Assembly: GCA_027186245.1 (NCBI GenBank)
Contig: CP114482.1
Coordinates: 18,433,209 to 18,497,208, forward strand
Direction: 5' to 3'
Origin: Coriaria nepalensis
Lineage: Eukaryota > Streptophyta > Magnoliopsida > Cucurbitales > Coriariaceae
DNA length: 64,000 bases
The notes under the pieces were generated by a model, which searched no databases, was not told the origin of the DNA, and saw only the letters and a program-made list of their open reading frames with translations. Of the stretch, positions 37,847-49,954 are shown in pieces (position 1 is the first letter of the stretch; each line of letters begins with the position of its first letter). The translations under genes were made by a program, and so were the position numbers.

Positions 37847-38515
37847 TGAATTTGTTTAATCTTAGAGTCATCATCTCAACGAGTCTTCGAAACTCATTAA
37901 TTCATTGAAAAGCAAATAAAAGGAATTCTATTTTCGCACTCCGAACTCGACTTTCGTACATTACTTGCTAATGATCATTTTAGGGCAAGTATTCATTTGT
38001 TTTATCTGAGATTCATGTCAATGGGTCATTTTAAGTGAATAATTCATTTTAAAGAAATTTGAACGAATTCTATTTTCGCACTTCAAACACTAATTTGTTT
38101 TATTTGAGATTCATGTCAATGAGTCTTTTCGAGTCACTAATTCATTTGAAAGAAATTCGAATGAATTCTATTTTCGCACTACGAACCCGACTTTCGTACA
38201 TAACTTGCTAATGATCATTTTAGGGCAAGTATTCATTTGTTGTATTTGAGATTCATGTCAATGAGTCTTCTCAAATCTCTAATTCATTTGAAAGAAATTC
38301 GAACAAATTCTATTTTTGCACTTCAAACGCTACTTTCGCGCATCACATTCTAATTATCGTTTTAAGACAAGGATGCATGTGTTTTATGTTATCTTCTTAT
38401 CAATCAGTATTTTCAAGACAATAAATCATTTGGAAGCCATTGGAGCGAATGCTATTTTTGCATTTCAATCATGACTATCGCGCATAGCTCGTATATGATT
38501 TTTTGAGGGCAAGTA
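37847..38515 (+). repeat. Rearranged 669 bp unit with truncated beta and beta/alpha chimera
   Basis: Order: alpha 37847-37991; a beta from 37992 that stops at about 38094; a chimeric monomer from about 38095 to 38231; a full beta 38232-38373; and gamma-1 38374-38515. The join reads CACTAATTTGTTTTATTTGA, where beta's CACTAATTTCTTGC is replaced by the start of another beta, with TTT as shared bases. The chimera begins as beta (TCATGTCAATGAGTCTTTTC) and ends as alpha (CACTACGAACCCGACTTTCG, GGGCAAGTA). This is the opposite order to the alpha/beta fusion in the dimers. It separates the mixed block from the 1287 bp higher-order repeat. Confidence 0.9.
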
Positions 38516-41500
38516 TGAATTTGTTTAATCTTAGAGTCATCATCTCAACGAGTCTTCGAAACTCATTAATTCATTTAAAAGTAAATAAAAGGAATTCTAT
38601 TTTCGCAATCGGAACCCGACTTTCGTACATAACTTGCTAATGATCATTTTAGGGCAAGTATTCGTTTGTTTTATTAAAGATTCATGTCAATGGGTCATTT
38701 TAAGTCACAAATTCATTTTAAAGAAATTTGAACGAATTCTATTTTTGCACTTCAAACACTAATTTCTTGCATCACTTGCTAATGATCTTTTGAAGACAAT
38801 TATGCTTTTGTTTTATCATATATTTATGTCAAAGAGCCTTTCCAAGACAATAAATCATTTGGAAGCCATTGGAGCGAATGCTATTGTCGCAGTTCAATCA
38901 CGACAATCCCGCGTAGCTTGCAAATGATTTTTTGAAGGCAAGTATGAATTTGTTTAATCTTAGAGGCATCATCTCATTGAGTCTTTGAAACTCATTAATT
39001 CATTTGAAAGCAAATAAAACGAATTCTATTTTCGCACTTCGAACCCGACTTTCGTACATAACTTGCTAATTATCATTTTAGGGCAAGTATTCATTTGTTT
39101 TATTTGAGATTCATGTCAATGAGTCATTTTAAGTCACTAATTCATTTAAAAGAAATTTGAACGAATTCTACTTTTGCACTTCAAACACTAATTTCGCGCA
39201 TCAATTGCTAATGATCTTTTGAAACTAATTATGCTTTTGTTTTATCATATATTTATGTCAATGAGCCTTTTGAAGACAACAAATCATTTGGAAGCCATTG
39301 GAGCGAATGGTATTTACACATTTCAATAACGACACCCGCGCATAGCATGCATATGATTTTTTGAAGGCAAGTATAAATTTGTTTTATCTTAGAGTCATTA
39401 TCTCAATGACTCTTTGAAAGTCACTAATTGATTTCAAAGCAATAAAAATGAATTCTATTTTCGCTCTACGAACCCGACTTTCGTACATAAGTTGCTAATG
39501 ATCATTTTAGGGCAAGTATTCATTCGTTTTATTTGTGATTCATGTCAATGAGTCTTTTCAAGTCTCTAAATCATTTGAAAGAAATTCGAACGAATTCTAT
39601 TTCTGCACTTCAAACGCTACTTTCTCGCATCACATTCAAATTATCTTCTTAAGACAAGTATGCATGTGTTTTATGTTATCTTCTTATCAATCAGTATTTT
39701 CAAGACAATAAATCATTTGGAAGCCATTGGAGCGAATGCTATTTTTGCATTTCAATCATGACTATCGCGCATAGCTCGCATATGATTTTTTGAGGGCAAG
39801 TATGAATTTGTTTAATCTTAGAGTCATCATCTCAACGAGTCTTCGAAACTCATTAATTCATTTAAAAGCAAATAAAAGGAATTCTATTTTCGCAATCGGA
39901 ACCCGACTTTCGTACATAACTTGCTAATGATCATTTTAGGGCAAGTATTCATTTGTTTTATTTAAGATTCATGTCAATGGGTCATTTTAAGTCACAAATT
40001 CATTTTAAAGAAATTTGAACGAATTCTATTTTTGCACTTCAAACACTAATTTCTTGCATCACTTGCTAATGATCTTTTGAAGACAATTATGCTTTTGTTT
40101 TATCATATATTTATGTCAAAGAGCCTTTCCAAGACAATAAATCATTTGGAAGCCATTGGAGCGAATGCTATTTTCGCAGTTCAATCACGACAATCGCGCG
40201 TAGCTTGCAAATGATTTTTTGAAGGCAAGTATGAATTTGTTTAATCTTAGAGGCATCATCTCATTGAGTCTTTGAAACTCATTAATTCATTTGAAAGCAA
40301 ATAAAACGAATTCTATTTTCGCACTTCGAACCCGACTTTCGTACATAACTTGCTAATGATCATTTTAGGGCAAGTATTCATTTGTTTTATTTGAGATTCA
40401 TGTCAATTAGTCATTTTAAGTCACTAATTCATTTAAAAGAAATTTGAACGAATTCTATTTTTGCACTTCAAACACTAATTTCACGCATCAATTGCTAATG
40501 ATCTTTTGAAACTAATTATGCTTTTGTTTTAACATATATTTATGTCAATGAGCCTTTTGAAGACAACAAATCATTTGGAAGCCATTGGAGCGAATGCTAT
40601 TTACACATTTCAATAACGACACCCGCACATAGCATGCATATGATTTTTCGAAGGCAAGTATGAATTTGTTTTACCTTAGAGTCATCATCTCAATGACTCT
40701 TTGAAAGTCACTAATTGATTTCAAAGCAATTAAATTGAATTCTATTTTCGCTCTACGAACCCGACTTTCGTACATAAGTTGCTAATGATCATTTTAGGGC
40801 AAGTATTCATTGGTTTTATTTGAGATTCTTGTCAATGAGTCTTTTCAAGTCTCTAATTCATTTCATAGAAATTCGAACGAATTCTATTTTTGCACTTCAA
40901 ACGCTACTTTCGCGCATCACATTCAAATTATCTTTTTAAGACAAGTATGCATGTGTTTTATGTTATCTTCTTATCAATCAGTATTTTCAAGACAATAAAT
41001 CACTTGGAAGCCATTGGAGCGAATGCTATTTTCGCATTTCAATCATGACTATCGCGCATAGCTCGCATATGATTTTTTGAAGGCAAGTATGAATTTGTTT
41101 AATCTTAGAGTCATCATCTCAATGAGTCTTTGAAACTCATTAATTCATTTCAAAGCAAATAAAAGGAATTCTATTTTCGCAATCGAACCCGACTTTCGTA
41201 CATAACTTGCTAATGATCATTTTAGGGCAAGTATTCATTTGTTTTATTTAAGATTCATGTCAATGGGTCATTTTAAGGCACAAATTCATTTTAAAGAAAT
41301 TTGAACGAATTCTATTTTTGCACTTCAAACACTAATTTCTTGCATCACTTGCTAATGATCTTTTGAAGACAATTATGCTTTTGTTTTATCATATATTTAT
41401 GTGAAAGAGCCTTTCCAAGACAATACATCATTTGGAAGCCATTGGAGCGAATGCTATTTTCGCAGTTGAATCACGACAATCGCGCGTAGCTTGCAAATGA

Positions 41501-43662
41501 TTTTTTGAAGGCAAGTATGAATTTGTTTAATCTTAGAGGCATCATCTCATTGAGTCTTTGAAACTCATTAATTCATTTGAAAGCAAATAAAACGAATTCT
41601 ATTTTCGCACTTCGAACCCGACTTTCGTACATAACTTGCTAATGATCATTTTAGGGCAAGTATTCATTTGTTTTATTTGAGATTCATGTCAATGAGTCAT
41701 TTTAAGTCACTAATTCATTTAAAAGAAATTTGAACGAATTCTATTTTTGCACTTCAAACACTAATTTCGCGCATCAATTGCTAATGATCTTTTGAAACTA
41801 ATTATGCTTTTGTTTTAACATATATTTATGTCAATGAGCCTTTTGAAGACAACAAATCATTTGGATGCCATTGGAGCGAATGCTATTTACACATTTCAAT
41901 AACGACACCCGCGCATAGCATGCATATGATTTTTTGAAGGCAAGTATGAATTTGTTTTATCTTAGAGTCATTATCTCAATGACTCTTTCAAAGTCACTAA
42001 TTGATTTCAAAGCAATTAAAATGAATTCTATTTTCGCTCTACGAACCCGACTTTCGTACATAAGTTGCTAATGATCATTTTAGGGCAAGTATTCATTGGT
42101 TTTATTTGAGATTCATGTCAATGAGTCTTTTCAAGTCTCTAATTCATTTGGAAGAAATTCGAACGAATTCTATTTCTGCACTTCAAACGCTACTTTCTCG
42201 CATCACATTCAAATTATCTTCTTAAGACAAGTATGCATGTGTTTTATGTTATCTTCTTATCAATCAGTATTTTCAAGACAATAAATCATTTGGAAGCCAT
42301 TGGAGCGAATGCAATTTTTGCATTTCAATCATGACTATCGCGCATAGCTCGCATATGATTTTTTCAGGGTAAGTATGAATTTGTTTAATCTTAGAGTCAT
42401 CATCTCAACGAGTCTTCGAAACTCATTAATTCATTTAAAAGCAAATAAAAGGAATTCTATTTTCGCAATCGGAACCTGACTTTCTTACATAACTTGCTAA
42501 TGATCATTTTAGGGCAAGTATTCATTTGTTTTATTTAAGATTCATGTCAATGGGTCATTTTAAGTCACAAATTCATTTTAAAGAAATTTGAACGAATTCT
42601 ATTTTTGCACTTCAAACACTAATTTCTTGCATCACTTGCTAATGATCTTTTGAAGACAATTATGCTTTTGTTTTATCATATATTTATGTCAAAGAGTCTT
42701 TCCAAGACAATAAATCATTTGGAAGCCATTGGAGCGAATGCTATTTTCGCAGTTCAATCACGACAATCGCGCGTAGCTTGCAAATGATTTTTTGAAGGCA
42801 AGTATGAATTTGTTTAATCTTAGAGGCATCATCTCATTGAGTCTTTGAAACTCATTAATTCATTTGAAAGCAAATAAAAGGAATTCTATTTTCGCACTTC
42901 GAACCCGACTTTCGTACATAACTTGCTAATGATCATTTTAGGGCAAGTATTCATTTGTTTTATTTGAGATTCATGTCAATGAGTCATTTTAAGTCACTAA
43001 TTCATTTAAAAGAAATTTGCACGAATTCTATTTTTGCACTTCAAACACTAATTTCGCGCATCAATTGCTAATGATCTTTTGAAACTAATTATGCCTTTGT
43101 TTTAACATATATTTATGTCAATGAGCCTTTTGAAGACAACAAATCATTTGGATGCCATTGGAGCGAATGCTATTTACACATTTCAATAACGACACCCGCG
43201 CATAGCATGCATATGATTTTTCGAAGGCAAGTATGAATTTGTTTTACCTTAGAGTCATCATCTCAATGACTCTTTGAAAGTCACTAATTGATTTCAAAGC
43301 AATTAAAATGAATTCTATTTTCGCTCTACGAACCCGACTTTCGTACATAAGTTGCTAATGATCATTTTAGGGCAAGTATTCATTGGTTTTATTTGAGATT
43401 CTTGTCAATGAGTCTTTTCAAGTCTCTAATTCATTTGAAAGAAATTCGAACGAATTCTATTTTTGCACTTCAAACGCTACTTTCGCGCATCACATTCAAA
43501 TTATCTTTTTAAGACAAGTATGCATGTGTTTTATGTTATCTTCTTATCAATCAGTATTTTCAAGACAATAAATCACTTGGAAGCCATTGGAGCGAATGCT
43601 ATTTTCGCATTTCAATCATGACTATCGCGCATAGCTCGCATATGATTTTTTGAAGGCAATTA
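38516..43662 (+). repeat. 1287 bp higher-order repeat, four tandem copies (nine monomers each)
   Basis: Copies start at 38516, 39803, 41090 and 42376. Each has three trimers in fixed order. The first has an alpha with GCAATCGGAACC (GCAATCGAACC at 41090) and a beta with TTTAAGATTCATG or TTAAAGATTC. The second starts TTAGAGGCATCATCTCATTG. The third has a GACT-type alpha with TTCGCTCTACGAACC and a gamma-1 with CAATCAGTATTTTC. Unit starts are 38516, 38945, 39374; 39803, 40232, 40661; 41090, 41518, 41947; 42376, 42805, 43234. The third-trimer beta carries a chance 62-codon frame that recurs at the same spacing (40810, 42096, 43383); it is a by-product of the repeat. Confidence 0.94.
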
Positions 43663-43949
43663 TGAATTTGTTTAATCTTAGAGTCATCGTCTCAATGAGT
43701 CTTCGAAACTCATTAATTCATTTAAAAGCAAATAAAACGAATTCGATTTTCGCACTTCGAACACTAATTTCTTGCATCACTTGGTAATGATATTTTGAAG
43801 ACAATTATGCTTTTGTTTTATCATATATTTATGTCAATGAGCCTTTTCAAGACAATAAATCATTTGGAAGCCATTGAAGCGAATGCTATTGGAGCATTTC
43901 AATCATGACTATCGCGCATAGCTCGCATATGATTTTTTGAAGGCAAGTA
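43663..43949 (+). repeat. Solitary 287 bp dimer, alpha/beta fusion with a different breakpoint
   Basis: The first monomer is alpha up to CGCACTTCGAAC and then becomes beta (ACTAATTTCTTGCATCACTT), so the switch lies near 43755-43765. The second is gamma-2, with an unusual GCTATTGGAGCATTTC where TTTTCGCATTTC is normal. It has the same length as the 5' dimers, but its switch point is some 70 bp further into the monomer, so it arose separately. It interrupts the 1287 bp higher-order repeat. Confidence 0.9.
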
Positions 43950-44378
43950 TGAATTTGTTTAATCTTAGAGTCATCATCTCAACGAGTCTTCAAAACTCAT
44001 TAATTCATTTAAAAGCAAATAAAAGGAATTCTATTTTCGCAATCGGAACCCGACTTTCGTACATAACTTGCTAATGATCATTTTAGGGCAAGTATTCATT
44101 TGTTTTATTTAAGATTCATGTCAATGGGTCATTTTAAGTCTCTAATTCATTTGAAAGAAATTCGAATGAATTCTATCTCTGCACTTCAAACGCTACTTTC
44201 TCGCATCACATTCAAATTATCTTCTTAAGACAAGTATGCATGTGTTTTATGTTATCTTCTTATCAATCAGTATTTTCAAGACAATAAATCATTTGGAAGC
44301 CATTGGAGCGAATGCTATTTTTGCATTTCAATCATGACTATCGCGCATAGCTGGCATATGATTTTTTGAGGGCAAGTA
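43950..44378 (+). repeat. Trimer with a beta/beta hybrid: 1287 bp repeat collapsed by two trimers
   Basis: Alpha and the first part of beta match the first trimer of the 1287 bp repeat (GCAATCGGAACCCG, TTTAAGATTC, GGGTCATTTTAAG). From about 44131-44141 the beta continues as the third-trimer form (TCTCTAATTCATTTG, TCTGCACTTCAAACGC) and ends in that trimer's gamma-1. Two trimers (858 bp) are therefore missing, as expected from exchange between the first- and third-trimer betas. Confidence 0.88.
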
Positions 44379-46094
44379 TGAATTTGTTTAATCTTAGAGT
44401 CATCATCTCAACGAGTCTTCGAAACTCATTAATTCATTTCAAAGCGAATAAAAGGAATTTTATTTTCGCAATCGGAACCCGACTTTCGTACATAACTTGC
44501 TAATGATCATTTTAGGGCAAGTATTCATTTGTTTTATTTAAGATTCATGTCAATGGGTCATTTTAAGTCACAAATTCATTTTAAAGAAATTTGAACGAAT
44601 TCTATTTTTGCACTTCAAACACTAATTTCTTGCATCACTTGCTAATGATCTTTTGAAGACAATTATGCTTTTGTTTTATCATATATTTATGTCAAAGAGC
44701 CTTTCCAAGACAATAAATCATTTGGAAGCCATTGGAGCGAATGCTATTTTCGCATTTCAATCACGACAATCGCGCATAGCTTGCAAATGATTTTTTGAAG
44801 GCAAGTATGAATTTGTTTAATCTTAGAGGCATCATCTCATTGAGTCTTTGAAACTCATTAATTCATTTGAAAGCAAATAAAACGAATTCTATTTTCGCAC
44901 TTCGAACCCGACCTTCGTACATAACTTGCTAATGATCATTTTAGGGCAAGTATTCATTTGTTTTATTTGAGATTCATGTCAATTAGTCATTTTAAGTCAC
45001 TAATTCATTTAAAAGAAATTTGAACGAATTCTATTTTTGCACTTCAAACACTAATTTCACGCATCAATTGCTAATGATCTTTTGAAACTAATTATGCTTT
45101 TGTTTTAACATATATTTATGTCAATGAGCCTTTTGAAGACAACAAATCATTTGGAAGCCATTGGAGCGAATGCTATTTACACATTTCAATAACGACACCC
45201 GCACATAGCATGCATATGATTTTTCGAAGGCAAGTATGAATTTGTTTTACCTTAGAGTCATCATCTCAATGACTCTTTGAAAGTCACTAATTGATTTCAA
45301 AGCAATTAAATTGAATTCTATTTTCGCTCTACGAACCCGACTTTCGTACATAAGTTGCTAATGATCATTTTAGGGCAAGTATTCATTGGTTTTATTTGAG
45401 ATTCTTGTCAATGAGTCTTTTCAAGTCTCTAATTCATTTCATAGAAATTCGAACGAATTCTATTTTTGCACTTCAAACGCTACTTTCTCGCATCACATTC
45501 AAATTATCTTCTTAAGACAAGTATGCATGTGTTTTATGTTATCTTCTTATCAATCAGTATTTTCAAGACAATAAATCATTTGGAAGCCATTGGAGCGAAT
45601 GCTATTTTTGCATTTCAATCATGACTATCGCGCATAGCTGGCATATGATTTTTTGAGGGCAAGTATGAATTTGTTTAATCTTAGAGTCATCATCTCAACG
45701 AGTCTTCGAAACTCATTAATTCATTTCAAAGCGAATAAAAGGAATTTTATTTTCGCAATCGGAACCCGACTTTCGTACATAACTTGCTAATGATCATTTT
45801 AGGGCAAGTATTCATTTGTTTTATTTAAGATTCATGTCAATGGGTCATTTTAAGTCACAAATTCATTTTAAAGAAATTTGAACGAATTCTATTTTTGCAC
45901 TTCAAACACTAATTTCTTGCATCACTTGCTAATGATCTTTTGAAGACAATTATGCTTTTGTTTTATCATATATTTATGTCAAAGAGCCTTTCCAAGACAA
46001 TAAATCATTTGGAAGCCATTGGAGCGAATGCTATTTTCGCATTTCAATCACGACAATCGCGCATAGCTTGCAAATGATTTTTTGAAGGCAAGTA
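44379..46094 (+). repeat. 1287 bp higher-order repeat resumes (one copy plus first trimer of the next)
   Basis: Unit starts are 44379, 44808, 45237 and 45666. The first and fourth share TTTCAAAGCGAATAAAAGG and GGAATTTTATTTTCGC at exactly 1287 bp, showing a tandem copy. The third trimer again carries the GACT-type alpha, and its beta holds the chance frame at 45386-45574. The copy is therefore out of step with the 38516-43662 set by one dimer and one collapsed unit (2003 bp between equivalent betas instead of 1287). Confidence 0.9.
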
Positions 46095-46952
46095 TGAATT
46101 TGTTTAATCTTAGAGTCATCATCTCATTGAGTCTTTGAAACTCATTAATTCATTTAAAAGCAAATAAAAGGAATTCTATTTTCGCACTTCGAACCCGACT
46201 TTCGTACATAACTTGCTAATGATCATTTTAGGGCAAGTATTCATTTGTTTGATTTGAGATTCATGTCAATGGGTCATTTTAAGTCACTAATTGATTTTCA
46301 AGAAATTTGAACGAATTCTATTTTCGCACTTTAAACACTAATTTCTTGCATCACTTGGTAATGATCTTTTGAAGACAATTATGCTTTTGTTTTATCATAT
46401 ATTTATGTCAATGAGCCTTTTCAAGACAATAAATCATTTGGAACCCATTGGAGCAAATGCTATTTTCGCATTTCAATCATGACTATCGCGCATAGCTCGC
46501 ATATGATTTTTTGAAGGCAAGTATGAATTTGTTTAATCTTAGAGTCATCATCTCAATGAGTCTTTGAAACTCATTAATTCATTTCAAAGCAAATAAAAGG
46601 AATTCTATTTTCGCACTTCGAACCTGACTTTCGTACATAACTTGCTAATGATCATTTTAGGGCAAGTATTCATTTGTTTTATTTGAGATTCATGTTAATG
46701 GGTCATTTTAAGTCACTAATTCATTTTCAAGAAATTTGAACGAATTCTATTTTCGCACTTCAAACACTAATTTCTTGCGTCACTTGCTGATGATCTTTTG
46801 AAGACAATAATGCTTTTGTGTTATCAAATATTTATGTCAATGAGCCTTTTAAGGACAATAAATCATTTGGAAGCCATTGGAGCGAATGCTATTTTCGCAT
46901 TTCAATCATGACTATCGCGCATAGCTTGCAAATGATTTTTTGAACGCAACTA
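46095..46952 (+). repeat. Two trimers after the 1287 bp repeat block
   Basis: Unit starts are 46095 and 46524. Both carry gamma-2 (GCTTTTGTTTTATCATATAT, or a variant with GTGTTATCAAATA) and a beta with CATTTTCAAGAAATTTG or GATTTTCAAGAAATTTG. The fixed order of the 1287 bp repeat is lost here. Confidence 0.85.
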
Positions 46953-49900
46953 TGAATTTCTTTAATCTTAGAGTCATCATCTCAATGAGTCTTTGAAACT
47001 CATTAATTCATTTGAAAGCAAATAAAAGGAATTCGATTTTCGCACTTCGAACCCGACTTTCGTACATAACTTACTAATGATCATTTTACGGCAAGTATTC
47101 ATTTGTTTTATTTGAGATTCATGTGAATGGGTCATTTTAAGTCACTAATTCATTTTCAAGAAATTCGAACGAATTCTATTTTTGCACTTCAAACGTTAAT
47201 TTCGCGCATCACATTCTAATTATCTTTTTAAGACAAGTATGCATGTGTTTTATGTTATCTTCTTATCAATGAGCCTTTCCAAGACAATAATTCATTTGAA
47301 AGCCTTTGGAGCGAATGCTATTTTCGCATTTTAATCCCGACTATCGCGCATAGCTTGCAAATGATTTTTTGAAGGCAAGTATGAATTTGTTTAATCTTAG
47401 AGTCATCATCTCATTGAGTCTTTGAAAGTCATTAATTCATTTGAAAGCAAATAAAACCAATTCTATTTTCGCACTTCGAACCCGAGTTTCGTACATAACT
47501 TGCTAATGATCATTTTAGGGCAAGTATTCATTTGTTTTATTTGAGATTCATGTCAATGAGTTATTTTAAGTCACTAATTCATTTAAAAGAAATTTGAACG
47601 AATTCTATTTTTGCACTTCAAACACTAATTTCGCGTATCAATTGCAAATAATCTTTTGAAAACAATTATGCTTTTGTTTTAACATATATTTATGTCAATG
47701 AGCCTTTTGAAGACAATAAATCATTTGGAAGCCATTGGAGCGAATGCTATTTACGCATTTCAATCACGACTATCGCGCATAGCATGCATATGATTTTTTG
47801 AAGGCAAGTATGAATTTGTTTTATCTTAGAGTCATCTTCTCAATGACTCTTTGAAAGTCACTAATTGATTTCAAAGCAATTAAAATGAATTCTATTTTCG
47901 CACTACGAACCCGACTTTCGTACATAACTTTCTAATGATCATTTTAGGGCAAGTATTCATTTGTTTTATTTGAGATTCATGTCAATGAGTCTTTTCAAAT
48001 CTCTAATTCATTTGAAAGAAATTCGAACGAATTCTATTTTTGCACTTCAAACGCTACTTTCGCGCATCACATTCAAATTATCTTTTTAAGACAAGTAGGC
48101 ATGCGTTTTATGTTATCTTCTTATCAATGAGTATTTTCAAGACAATAAATCATTTGGAAGCCATTGGAGCGCATGCTATTTTCACATTTCAATCATGACT
48201 ATTGCGCATAGCTCGTATAAGATTTTTTGAAGGCATGTAGGAATTTGTTTAATCTTAGTGTCATCATCTCAACGAGCCTTCGAAGCTCATTAATTCATTT
48301 AAAAGCAAATAAAAGGACTTCTATTTTCGCATATTGAACCCGACTTTCATACATTACTTGCTAATGATCATTTTAGGGCAAGTATTCATTTGTTTTATTT
48401 GAGATTCATGTGAATGGGTCATTTTAAGTCACTAATTCATTTTCAAGAAATTCGAACGAATTCTATTTTTGCACTTCAAACGCTACTTTCGCGCATCACA
48501 TTCTTATTATCTTTTTAAGACAAGTGTGCATGTGTTTTATGTTATCTTCTTATCAATGAGCCTTTCCAAGACAATAAATCATTTGAAAGCCTTTGGAGCA
48601 AAACGCTATTTTCGCATTTCAATCACGACTATCGCGCATAGCTTGCAAATGATTTTTTGAAGGCAAGTATGAATTTGTTTAATCTTAGAGTCATCATCTC
48701 ATTGAGTCTTTGAAAGTGATTAATTCAGTTGAAAGCAAATAAAACGAATTCTATTTTCGCACTTCGAACCCGAGTTTCGTACATAACTTGCTAATGATCA
48801 TTTTAGGGCAAGTATTCATTTGTTTTATTTGAGATTCATGTCAATGAGTTATTTTAAGTCACTAATTCATTTAAAAGAAATTTGAACGAATTCTATTTTT
48901 GCACTTCAAACACTAATTTCGCGTATCAATTGCAAATAATCTTTTGAAAACAATTATGCTTTCGTTTTAACATATATTTATGTCAATGAGCCTTTTGAAG
49001 ACAATAAATCATTTGGAAGCCATTGGAGCGAATGCTATTTACGCATTTCAATCACGACTATCGCGCATAGCATGCATATGATTTTTTGAAGGCAAGTATG
49101 AATTTGTTTTATCTTAGAGTCATCATCTCAATGACTCTTTGAAAGTCACTAATTGATTTCAAAGCAATTAAAATGAATTCTATTTTCGCACTACGAACCC
49201 GACTTTCGTACATAACTTTCTAATGATCATTTTAGGGCAAGTATTCATTTGTTTTATTTGAGATTCATGTCAATGAGTCTTTTCAAAACTCTAATTCATT
49301 TGAAAGAAATTCGAACGAATTCTATTTTTGTACTTCAAATGCTACTTTCGCGCATCACAATCAAATTATCTTTTTAAGACAAGTATGCATGCTTTTTATG
49401 TTATCTTCTTATCAATGAGTATTTCAAGACAATAAATCATTTGGAAGCTATTGGAGCGCATGCTATTTTCAAATTTCAATCATGACTATCGCGCATAGCT
49501 CGCATAAGATTTTTTGAAGGCAAGTAGGAATTTGTTTAATCTTAGAGTCATCATCTCAACGAGTCTTCGAAACTCATTAATTCATTTAAAAGCAAATAAA
49601 AGGAATTCTATTTTCGCATTTTGAACCCGACTTTCGTACATTACTTGCTAATGATCATTTTAGGGCAAGTATTCATTTCTTTTATTGGAGATTCATGTCA
49701 ATGGGTCATTTTAAGTCACTAACTTATTTTGAAGAAATTTGAACGAATTCTATTTTCGCACTTCAAACACTAATTTCTTTCTTCACTTGCTGTTGATCTT
49801 TTGAAGACAATTATGCTTTTGTTTTATCATATATTTATGTCAATGAGCCTTTTCAAGACAATAAATCATCTGAAGCCATTTGAGCGAATGCTGTTTTCGC

Positions 49901-49954
49901 ATTTCAATCACGACTATCGCGCATAGCTTGCAAATGATTTTTTGAAGGCATGTA
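46953..49954 (+). repeat. Seven trimers holding a second, different 1287 bp duplication
   Basis: Unit starts are 46953, 47382, 47811, 48240, 48670, 49099 and 49527. Roughly 47090-48380 is repeated at roughly 48380-49660. Shared private features are a beta with TGTGAATGGGTCATTTTAAG followed by CAAGAAATTCGAACG, an alpha with CCCGAGTTTCG, a beta with GAGTTATTTTAAG and GCGTATCAATTGCAAATAAT, a GACT-type alpha followed by TAACTTTCTAATG, and GTAGGAATTTG at the alphas starting 48240 and 49527. Confidence 0.88.

Noticed and set aside
37992..38231. Insertion of a mobile element at the 38.1 kb break
   Set aside because: Both sides and the intervening DNA are alpha or beta sequence, with no terminal repeats, poly-A tail or target duplication.
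40810..45574. Recurring 62-codon frames at 40810, 42096, 43383 and 45386 with almost the same translation
   Set aside because: They sit in the same beta monomer of each 1287 bp repeat, so their similarity is that of the DNA repeat. The spacing equals the repeat length and related betas elsewhere are closed.
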